DNA of 5,196 nt. It comes from Leptolyngbyaceae cyanobacterium CSSed165cm_216. GTDB taxonomy: Bacteria > Cyanobacteriota > Cyanobacteriia > Phormidesmidales > Phormidesmidaceae. Below the pieces are notes generated by a model. It had not been told where the DNA came from. It made no database searches and worked only from the letters and a program-made list of their open reading frames with translations. The DNA lies in NCBI GenBank assembly GCA_007135385.1, contig SLIY01000068.1, positions 1-5,196 on the forward strand, written 5' to 3'. Position 1 is the first letter of the stretch. Each line of letters begins with the position of its first letter. Positions 1 through 5,014 of the stretch are shown here, piece by piece. A program made the position numbers and the translations under genes.

Positions 1-375
1 ATTGCATTTTTCAGAGATGAAGAGGGAGCAGATATTGTAGAAGGATACCTATTGGACAATCAATACGACTGCATGATTCACGTTGTCAATTTGTGTGAGG
101 TATATTACGACTTCTACAGAGTGGACGGTGAATCTGCCGCGATCGCTGTCCTGGATGACTTGAAATGGGCAAAAGTTACTTTTCGCCCAGATTTATCGAC
201 AGAGTTTTGGCAACAGGTCGGCAAGTACAAGGCAACCATTGCCCGCATTTCTCTGGCGGATTGCTTTGCTTTAGCGCTGGCACAGCAGGAGAAAGGAGTT
301 TTGGTGACGTCTGACCGCAAGGAGTTTCAGCCAGTGACCAGTTTGAATATTTGTCCGATTAAGTTTATTCGCTAG
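1..375 (+). CDS. PIN-domain ribonuclease, VapC-like toxin (5' end cut by window)
   Basis: The reading frame is open from base 1 to the TAG at 373-375, giving 124 visible residues, so the true start lies upstream of the window. The TTG at 52 is only an internal codon. The visible part fits a PIN domain. Acidic Glu33 (NLCEVYYDF), Asp87 (SLADCFALALA) and Asp105 (LVTSDRKEF) sit where the PIN family places its Mg2+-binding carboxylates; the first catalytic Asp would be in the missing segment before 'IAFFRDEEGA'. PIN proteins of this size are usually VapC toxins that cut RNA and are paired with a small antitoxin encoded just upstream. That partner would be outside the window, so the toxin role is inferred. 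A sampled line (61-120) is about 38% GC by hand count, lower than the GST/PheS genes, although one HIP1 site (139-146) is present. A non-toxin PIN nuclease cannot be excluded. Confidence 0.85.
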   Translation: MAFFRDEEGADIVEGYLLDNQYDCMIHVVNLCEVYYDFYRVDGESAAIAVLDDLKWAKVTFRPDLSTEFWQQVGKYKATIARISLADCFALALAQQEKGVLVTSDRKEFQPVTSLNICPIKFIR

Positions 376-471
376 GCAGTCGATAAAGATGCAGTGATAG
401 CATTTTTATCAATTGACTAAGGGGGACAGAGGCCTTCTTGGCATTCTGGGCCACGGGCAATGTGATGATTT

Positions 472-1131
472 TTACTGCCGTTGGGCCATGCGTTGAGCCA
501 TGCGAGCTTTGAAGGCGGCGATCGCCTCGGGGGTCGGCTGGGTGCGCTGCCAGGCGTCTCGCTCTAGCAATCCCTGGGCCCACCGTTGCAGTTGGGGGTA
601 AGGGGCTAAATCCACCCCGATGTCGGGAAACCAGGCGGTGACGGTTCCCAACACCACCTCGGCCAAGGTCAGCCGATCGCGGCCAAAGTAGGGACGGTCA
701 TCTAGCTTTTGCTCAAAGAAGGCCAGAATGCCACTCACTTTGTCTAAGGTCTGGGCGATCGCATCGGCATCCGGTTCGCCAAATCCCATCATCTTTTTGG
801 TCAGGGGGGCCAGAGCGGGCAACAGCTCATTAACCGTCACCATCTGTACCATCCGCACGGTGGCCAGGTCAGCGGCTTTTTCAGGCAACAGGGGCGGTTG
901 CGGGTACTGGGCGTCTATGTAATCTAAGATGGCGAACGACTCAATCACGGTCAACTCCCCATCCACCAGCACCGGAATATGGTGAAACGGGTTTAAGGTG
1001 AGAAATTCAGGCTTAAACTGGTCGCCCCCCAGGTCCACCTCCACCGTTTCAAAGTCCAACCCTTTTTCTAACAGGGCCACCCAAACTCGGCGCGAGTTGA
1101 TCGAAAGCGGGGTGTGATAGAGGGTTAGCAT
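472..1131 (-). CDS. Glutathione S-transferase family protein
   Basis: A complete 219-residue protein, the usual length of a cytosolic GST, with ATG at 1131-1129 and TAA at 474-472. Residues 1-75 form the thioredoxin-like glutathione-binding domain. It opens with LTLYHTPLSINSRRV, where Ser10 or Ser13 are candidate catalytic residues. It contains the cis-proline Pro53 in HIPVLVDG and the Glu64-Ser65 pair in VIESFAILDYI that binds the gamma-glutamyl part of glutathione. Residues ~85-210 form the all-helical C-terminal domain, with the conserved segment RLTLAEVVLGTVTAWF near residues 153-168. In this segment the usual N-capping Asp is replaced by Glu. The substrate cannot be predicted; bacterial members conjugate or reduce electrophiles and peroxides in the cytosol. 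The gene is convergent with the PIN gene and divergent from PheS. No strong Shine-Dalgarno sequence is visible before the ATG. HIP1 sites at 518 and 755 suggest long residence. Confidence 0.93.
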   Translation of the reverse strand: MLTLYHTPLSINSRRVWVALLEKGLDFETVEVDLGGDQFKPEFLTLNPFHHIPVLVDGELTVIESFAILDYIDAQYPQPPLLPEKAADLATVRMVQMVTVNELLPALAPLTKKMMGFGEPDADAIAQTLDKVSGILAFFEQKLDDRPYFGRDRLTLAEVVLGTVTAWFPDIGVDLAPYPQLQRWAQGLLERDAWQRTQPTPEAIAAFKARMAQRMAQRQ

Positions 1132-1241
1132 AGCGGATGCCCAGTGATTACGTCCTTAGAGATAAAGTCTATCGTTTCGTGAATCGTTTCTGGGTTTCGC
1201 CCCCTTTGCTAATCTTAGAAAGATTCCCCTGGAGCTTCCCT
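1132..1241. promoter_or_regulatory. Divergent intergenic/promoter region between GST and pheS
   Basis: If pheS starts at 1242, these 110 bp separate two head-to-head genes and must hold both promoters. A Shine-Dalgarno GGAG is at 1231-1234. TGCTAATCT at 1207-1215 resembles an extended -10 element (TGnTAnnnT) for pheS, but I see no good -35 at the right distance and it would leave a leader of only about 20-25 nt. No clear operator palindrome is visible. The main support for calling this non-coding is that the 35 residues read through it from 1137 have no counterpart in the family. Confidence 0.4.
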
Positions 1242-2708
1242 ATGCTCGATTTGCCCCAGCTGACTGGCAAACAGCGACAGTTTATTCAACTGCTGCAGCA
1301 GCAACCAACGATGGACAGTTTGCGATCGCACTGTGCCCGCCATGGGTTTGACTTCAACTTCATCAATGGCTTTTTGCTCAGCGGTGCCCTAGAGGGCTAT
1401 GTGGAATGGCAAGAACAGTCCACTGAAACCTGGGTGCTGACCCCGAAAGGGGAAGAGGTGGGGGGCCAGGTGCCTGGGGTGGCCCTGGCAGAACAGTTGC
1501 TACAGGGAATTCGCGATCGCGTTACCCTGCAAAGCCAGCTGGGCGATCGCTTTAGCCAAAACTATGGGGCCCTGCGGCGCGAGCAGGCGGTGGACTTAAT
1601 TGATCAAGGCAACACGGCCCTGGTGACGGTGCTCAAGCCTGGGGTCTTAAAAGACTACGTGCAGCGGCAGCAGGTCTTTGCCGCGATCGCCCACGGGGCG
1701 GCCCACGAACACCTAGATGCTGAGGCCGTGAACTGGTTGCAAAAACAGGGCTACATCACCCGCCGGGTGGAGGCCGACTATCGGCTGACGGTGTTACCGG
1801 CCCTACAAACCCTGGAACTGCCTGATGTGGTCACCACCCTAACCAGCGAGCTGATTTTGTCAGGGCAGTGGCAGCAGGTGCAGCTCAAGCCCTACGACAT
1901 CCACGACGCCGTCCCCGACGTGGCCTACGGTCGCCCCACCCTTCTCACCCAGTGCATCCAGCGCATCCGCGACATTTTCCTCAACATGGGCTTTGATGAA
2001 ATGTCAGGCTATCTGGTGGAATCGGCCTTTTGGAACTTTGACGTCCTCTTTACCCCCCAAGATCACCCCGCCCGAGAGGTACAGGACACCTTTTACTTGG
2101 CCCATCCCCAAACCCTGCCCCTCCCCGACGACGCCAACCTGGTGGCCCAGGTGAAGCAGGTGCACGAAGCCAACTACGGCGGTCACTGGACCGAGGCTGA
2201 GGCGAGCCGGGCCATCCTGCGCGCCCACACCACCTCATCCACCGCCCGACGGCTATACCAAATGCAAGGGCAGACCGGCAAATACTTTTCCATCGACCGG
2301 GTGTTCCGCAACGAAACCGTCGATCGCACCCACCTGGCTGAATTCCACCAAATTGAAGGGGTGGTGGTGGGAGAACTGCTCAGCGTCCGCACCCTGATGG
2401 GTTACCTCACCTACTTTTACGAGCGGCTGGGGTTCAAAAAGCTAAAATTCAAACCCGCTTACAACCCCTACACCGAGCCATCCCTAGAAGTGCTGGCCTA
2501 CCATGCCCCCAGCGATCGCTACCTAGAGGTGGGTAACTCGGGTCTATTTCGCCAGGAAATGCTGCAACCCCTGGGCTATGGGGACAAGTCGACGGTGGCC
2601 TGGGGCCTGGGCCTAGAGCGAATCGCTATGCTGCTGTACGACGTGGAGAAGCTCTCAGATTTAATTGGCCCCGATATTCGCCTGGATCACAACACTACTG
2701 CAAACTAG
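1242..2708 (+). CDS. pheS: Phenylalanine--tRNA ligase alpha subunit, archaeal/eukaryotic type
   Basis: A class II aminoacyl-tRNA synthetase subunit that charges tRNA-Phe in an alpha2-beta2 enzyme. I chose the ATG at 1242 (488 residues) because GGAG at 1231-1234 sits 7 nt before it and the protein there starts level with the eukaryotic alpha chain. The in-frame ATG at 1137 adds 35 residues that do not look coding. From M(1242): residues ~1-190 form an N-terminal winged-helix (DBD-like) region, including TWVLTPKGEEV near 63-73. The catalytic core starts near 215 (RIRDIFLNMGF, VESAFWNFDVLF, PQDHPARE). Motif 2 is RNETVDRTHLAEFHQIEG (356-373). The Phe pocket is FKPAYNPYTEPS (403-414) and GNSGLFRQEM (431-440). 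Motif 3 is GLGLER (455-460). Bacterial PheS is ~330 residues with an N-terminal coiled coil; this protein lacks that design and resembles the archaeal/eukaryotic family. No beta subunit (PheT) is adjacent. Five HIP1 sites imply an old acquisition. Confidence 0.93.
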   Translation: MLDLPQLTGKQRQFIQLLQQQPTMDSLRSHCARHGFDFNFINGFLLSGALEGYVEWQEQSTETWVLTPKGEEVGGQVPGVALAEQLLQGIRDRVTLQSQLGDRFSQNYGALRREQAVDLIDQGNTALVTVLKPGVLKDYVQRQQVFAAIAHGAAHEHLDAEAVNWLQKQGYITRRVEADYRLTVLPALQTLELPDVVTTLTSELILSGQWQQVQLKPYDIHDAVPDVAYGRPTLLTQCIQRIRDIFLNMGFDEMSGYLVESAFWNFDVLFTPQDHPAREVQDTFYLAHPQTLPLPDDANLVAQVKQVHEANYGGHWTEAEASRAILRAHTTSSTARRLYQMQGQTGKYFSIDRVFRNETVDRTHLAEFHQIEGVVVGELLSVRTLMGYLTYFYERLGFKKLKFKPAYNPYTEPSLEVLAYHAPSDRYLEVGNSGLFRQEMLQPLGYGDKSTVAWGLGLERIAMLLYDVEKLSDLIGPDIRLDHNTTAN

Positions 2709-2731
2709 GGGGCAGATACTCAGGGCGCTTG

Positions 2732-2753
2732 ATGGCGGACTATTCTGCGCCAT
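2732..2753 (+). terminator. Weak hairpin downstream of pheS
   Basis: ATGGCG (2732-2737) and CGCCAT (2748-2753) form a perfect 6-bp stem with a 10-nt loop, 24 bp after the pheS stop. No T-run follows (TTCTCGAA), so it is not a textbook intrinsic terminator. Cyanobacteria are reported to lack Rho, so some intrinsic or structural stop is expected about here. This is the best-placed stem, but the call is weak. Confidence 0.25.
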
Positions 2754-2788
2754 TCTCGAACACGCGAAAGCAGACAAAGGGCATGGAC

Positions 2789-2935
2789 TCAATTTGGGCA
2801 CCCTTTTCCAGACCTGTTTGAGTCCTGAAATATCGCCAAGACAATGCTGTTTGCGATTTGTGCTGCTGCCGTGCTGAACGCCGCCGTGAATCCAGCCGCC
2901 GCCAAAAGAGTAGCACCAACGATTTTATTGTTCAT
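2789..2935 (-). pseudogene. Possible small exported protein, probably frameshifted remnant
   Basis: The ATG at 2935-2933 opens a 48-codon frame ending at TGA 2791-2789. Its first ~25 residues look like a Sec signal peptide: a short basic start (MNNK), a hydrophobic core (LLAAAGFTAAF) and an Ala-X-Ala cleavage site (STAAAQ). The mature part would be only ~23 residues. In the +1 frame the same strand stays open and reads GLEKGAQIESMPFVCFRVF before stopping at 2742-2740, which looks more protein-like than the in-frame end. A single frameshift near 2825-2835 could therefore have split one ~65-residue secreted protein. I do not recognise the family, no strong ribosome binding site precedes the ATG, and a chance ORF remains possible. 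Confidence 0.35.
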
Positions 2936-2959
2936 ACCCTGACCACTTGACACATTTCT

Positions 2960-2971
2960 AGTGTAGACACT
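2960..2971. promoter_or_regulatory. Operator-like palindrome upstream of the mini-ORF
   Basis: AGTGT-AG-ACACT is a perfect inverted repeat with 5-bp arms and a 2-bp centre. It lies about 25 bp upstream of the minus-strand ATG at 2935 and just right of a plus-strand TTGACA (2947-2952). ACACA (2950-2954) and TGTGT (2971-2975) add a second, offset symmetry. This resembles a dimeric repressor site, but no regulator gene is in the window and no convincing promoter pair could be assembled around it. Confidence 0.25.
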
Positions 2972-3034
2972 GTGTTAGTTCCGCAGTTTCAGGTCAACTG
3001 AACAGCCAACACAGTATCTGCCAGCCTGCAAAGA

Positions 3035-3187
3035 ATGCCGAATTTTGCCAAGGATCTTGGCGTATTCTATGGGTCAATGAATCGGGCGATCGAGGTGCTG
3101 GTGTTGACGGGTGATAGGCGATCGGTGTTTGTAGGGCGGCTGGATGGGGCGTTGGGGAAGGTGGGGAGAGAGAGTGCTTTGAAATAG
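3035..3187 (+). CDS. Possible 50-residue ORF of unknown function
   Basis: The ATG at 3035 runs to TAG 3185-3187; an internal ATG at 3077 would give 36 residues. The predicted peptide has balanced composition, including NRAIEVLVLTGDRRSVFVG and RLDGALGKVGRES. Many codons begin with G, as in real coding sequence, unlike the low-complexity reading of the opposite strand. Against it: no clear Shine-Dalgarno, a tight hairpin inside the start region (3047-3061), and no family that I recognise. The frame stops within the HIP1 site at 3187, so it could also be a decayed fragment of a larger protein. Confidence 0.25.
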   Translation: MPNFAKDLGVFYGSMNRAIEVLVLTGDRRSVFVGRLDGALGKVGRESALK

Positions 3188-3253
3188 CGATCGCGAGAAG
3201 CAGCATGGGGCGTAGTGTGGGGGGAGGGGGAGGAGCCAGGCAGTTTGAGTTGG

Positions 3254-4273
3254 CTAGGCCAGGGGGCGCACTGTCTTTCGAATCTTCTCAATGCGTTTCA
3301 ATGCCTTAGCCATACGTTTTCGGCTATGGGCTGAGTCTGGAAATAAGCTACTGGAAAATGTCTCAATGTATCGTTCTAAGTCGTCAACGGTACAACTGAC
3401 GCCATTTCCGCCCAGCCATTGATGAAAGTCCTTATGGATACTGTCCTGCATAACCACGAGGTTGTGGGGATGATCGGCGAGGTGAGGATAGTTCTTTTGA
3501 TCATAGACATGGTGAACAGCCAACTGGAAAGGGTTGGCGGGACCTTTCTTTATGCCGGTAAGCTGACAGGTTTGTTTGGCGGCTGTTTTCGCTTTGGCCA
3601 TAGCCTTTTGTATTTCTAGCTTTCTGGTCTCACGCTCGTCTACCACTTCCTGCAATGCCGCTATAGCCCGTTGGCTCACTAGTATGCACCAGGAGCGGCG
3701 GTGATGATTTTTCAGCGTAATTCCCAGGTTTGCAGAGACCCTGGCGATTCCCATACCACTAAAACAGATAGTATCTTCTTCTTTGATGAAGTGCTTCTCT
3801 AGTTGTAGTGGTTCTGGTTTAGTAGGAGACTTAATCTCTTGTTGAAAAGCACGGTTGAGGACATCTTGCCGCCTACCTAAGCCAAGCAATTGCCGAGTGT
3901 AGCGAGGGCGCATGTAGGCCCGTCCACCATTGAATACAAGGGCCTCTGAACTGTCAATGACCTCGATAAACTTTTTCTCTACCAGAAGTTGTTTCAATCT
4001 CTCATCACGGCCATTCAGCCATCTGCGGAACCGTCGAAAGAGGTTACGCCCTTCATTCTCATTAATGTACTTACATATTTCGTAAGCCCCCTCAGGGCTA
4101 AAGCGTCGCTGTTTCAAGACCTGGTTAGCCCATGTAAAATGCTCCCCTTCATTGAGCGCCCATTCATCTTCTGGGTCCTGGTCGAAGATTTCACAGATCT
4201 CGTAGATTCGCACAAGGGATACTTCAAGCGCTTGGGCAAGTTCTTGGTCCCGGATATTGCATTTCTCGGCCAT
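3254..4273 (-). CDS. HNH endonuclease-domain protein
   Basis: A complete 339-residue protein, ATG 4273-4271 and TAG 3256-3254. The nuclease module lies at ~232-290: CQLTG (Cys236), then AVHHVYD with His254/His255 and Asp258, HNLVV with Asn271, and IHKDFHQWLGG with His280 and His284. This is the order of an HNH (beta-beta-alpha-metal) active site, with His255 as likely general base and Asn271 plus His280 or His284 as metal/core residues. The paired CxxC zinc knuckles of many HNH enzymes are absent. Residues 1-100 are helical, with a helix-turn-helix-like start (DQELAQALEVSLVRIYEIC). Residues ~117-145 (GRAYMRPRYTRQLLGLG) are basic, and the tail is Lys/Arg-rich (RKRMAKALKRIEKIRK), all consistent with nucleic-acid binding. 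It starts 7 bp after the J-domain gene stops, so the two are probably one operon. The target and role are unknown: defence nuclease, homing-type or phage-derived enzyme are all possible. Confidence 0.85.
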   Translation of the reverse strand: MAEKCNIRDQELAQALEVSLVRIYEICEIFDQDPEDEWALNEGEHFTWANQVLKQRRFSPEGAYEICKYINENEGRNLFRRFRRWLNGRDERLKQLLVEKKFIEVIDSSEALVFNGGRAYMRPRYTRQLLGLGRRQDVLNRAFQQEIKSPTKPEPLQLEKHFIKEEDTICFSGMGIARVSANLGITLKNHHRRSWCILVSQRAIAALQEVVDERETRKLEIQKAMAKAKTAAKQTCQLTGIKKGPANPFQLAVHHVYDQKNYPHLADHPHNLVVMQDSIHKDFHQWLGGNGVSCTVDDLERYIETFSSSLFPDSAHSRKRMAKALKRIEKIRKTVRPLA

Positions 4274-4280
4274 CTTTCTA

Positions 4281-4850
4281 TTAGGGATATGCTGCCAGTA
4301 GGCTGTCTCGCATGAGTTTCAGACGTTCAAATAGCCTTGCATCTCCCCCCTGGTCTGGATGATGCTGGAGGGATAGCTGTCGGAAAGCAGACTTAATATC
4401 GTCTGCCGTTGCTGTTTCAGGCGCTAATCCGAACACTTCCCAGGGACGGAAATTGCGAAAAACATCAATCCCATTGATGCAATCTTCACCAATGGCATCA
4501 CGCTCTGATTCCGGTAGTTCTACCCATTCTCGATAAATTTGTTGCCAAGAGGACTTAAGGTTAAGCTTGAGTTTAGCGTCAGCTACGTAAAGCTTAAAAG
4601 CAGCGCTCTTCTTAAGTTCTGCATAACTCTCGCAACCAAACGCTTGTACTACACCCGCCTTCAATTCTTGAAGAGTTAGTTCTGGTTGCTTAAACTCCCC
4701 TCCATTAATAAACTCAGCAAAACTAAGAAGAACCTGCTCATCATAATCATGATCAGCGGCAAGTTCCCGGATTTTGTTCCGAACGGCGTTAAAATTAGGA
4801 CGCTTCTTTCTAGTCGATTTAGGCTTAGGCATATCTTTATTGAGTGCCAT
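4281..4850 (-). CDS. J-domain (DnaJ-like) protein with unknown N-terminal region
   Basis: A 189-residue protein, ATG 4850-4848 and TAA 4283-4281. The C-terminus (~136-187) is a compact J-domain: helix I PWEVFGL, helix II DDIKSAFRQLSLQ, the HPD tripeptide at 164-166 followed by QGGD, and helix III ARLFERLKLMRDSLLAAY. HPD is the contact that stimulates Hsp70/DnaK ATPase, so this should be a co-chaperone. It lacks the Gly/Phe region, zinc fingers and substrate-binding domains of housekeeping DnaJ, and the J-domain is at the end rather than the start. The N-terminus has a basic tract (KPKSTRKKRP, 9-18) followed by mostly helical sequence that I do not recognise. It is the first gene of a two-gene unit with the HNH gene. 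An alternative start is the ATG at 4832 (Met7). Sampled lines here are 40-43% GC, and there are no HIP1 sites. Confidence 0.88.
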   Translation of the reverse strand: MALNKDMPKPKSTRKKRPNFNAVRNKIRELAADHDYDEQVLLSFAEFINGGEFKQPELTLQELKAGVVQAFGCESYAELKKSAAFKLYVADAKLKLNLKSSWQQIYREWVELPESERDAIGEDCINGIDVFRNFRPWEVFGLAPETATADDIKSAFRQLSLQHHPDQGGDARLFERLKLMRDSLLAAYP

Positions 4851-4878
4851 CCAGCTTCATTCTTCTAGCCTGTCACAA

Positions 4879-4908
4879 CTTATCCGCAAGAATTTCATCT
4901 TTTAACAA
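4879..4908 (-). promoter_or_regulatory. Candidate promoter of the J-domain/HNH operon
   Basis: On the minus strand TTGTTA (plus 4908-4903) and GATAAG (plus 4884-4879) each match 4 of 6 bases of the -35 and -10 consensus, with an 18-bp spacer. Transcription would start near 4872, about 20 nt before the ATG at 4850. Matches are modest, so this is a best guess by position and AT-richness. Confidence 0.3.
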
Positions 4909-4911
4909 AGG

Positions 4912-4924
4912 ATTCTTAAAGAAT
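4912..4924. promoter_or_regulatory. Palindrome just upstream of the operon promoter
   Basis: ATTCTT-A-AAGAAT is a perfect inverted repeat with 6-bp arms around one base. It sits 3 bp beyond the candidate -35 of the J-domain/HNH operon, a position typical of an activator or operator site. No regulator is encoded nearby, so the function is inferred from symmetry and location only. Confidence 0.3.
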
Positions 4925-4996
4925 GAGACACACGCTCCTTGCCATTGAGCCTCAAGAGCGGATCTAAGATGAACAGCGAGTCCATTCAGGCACCGT

Positions 4997-5014
4997 TCTC
5001 TAGAAATTTAGAGA
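4997..5014. terminator. Small AT-rich hairpin after the right-edge gene
   Basis: TCTCTA (4997-5002) and TAGAGA (5009-5014) form a 6-bp stem with a 6-nt loop, about 37 bp beyond the stop of the minus-strand gene that enters from the right. No T-run follows on the minus strand, so a terminator role is weakly supported. Confidence 0.2.

Larger units (their letters stand above)
139..3194. repeat. HIP1 palindromes GCGATCGC, nine dispersed copies
   Basis: Exact copies of GCGATCGC start at 139, 518, 755, 1322, 1513, 1543, 1683, 2512 and 3187. None occurs between 3195 and 5196; the nearest is CCGATCGC at about 5087. HIP1 is a known cyanobacterial genome signature, so this both identifies the host group and marks the right third of the window as different in character. 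The span given covers the first to last copy, not one continuous repeat. Confidence 0.95.
2709..3253. other. 545 bp region without a confident gene
   Basis: This stretch between pheS and the HNH gene holds only weak signals. They are a hairpin shortly after pheS (2732-2753), an 8-bp inverted repeat (2785-2825), a minus-strand mini-ORF with a signal-peptide-like start (2789-2935), an operator-like palindrome (2960-2971), a tight GCCAAG/CTTGGC hairpin (3047-3061), a 50-codon plus-strand ORF (3035-3187), and G-rich runs (3134-3166 and 3207-3233). Longer minus-strand ORFs over 2994-3291 encode proline/serine-rich low-complexity text that mirrors the G-rich plus strand and are not believable proteins. 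The mix of short, broken coding-like pieces suggests decayed genes. No tRNA or other RNA gene was recognised. Confidence 0.6.

Noticed and set aside
1137..1241. N-terminal extension of pheS from the upstream ATG
   Set aside because: The 35 residues have no counterpart in the family, the upstream ATG lacks a good ribosome binding site, and using it would leave 5 bp for two divergent promoters.
2665..2877. Plus-strand 70-codon frame overlapping the end of pheS
   Set aside because: It starts inside pheS in another frame, has an unconvincing sequence and no ribosome binding site, and appears to be a shadow.
3047..3061. GCCAAG-GAT-CTTGGC hairpin as a terminator
   Set aside because: The stem is perfect, but no T-run follows on either strand (plus CGTATT, minus AAAATT), so it does not fit an intrinsic terminator.
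2994..3291. Minus-strand Pro/Ser/Thr-rich frames
   Set aside because: They are the complement of G-rich, low-complexity sequence, one overlaps the HNH gene end, and no domain or start signal supports them.
3989..4315. 108-codon plus-strand frame opposite the HNH gene
   Set aside because: It lies entirely antisense to the better supported HNH and J-domain genes and shows no recognisable motif.
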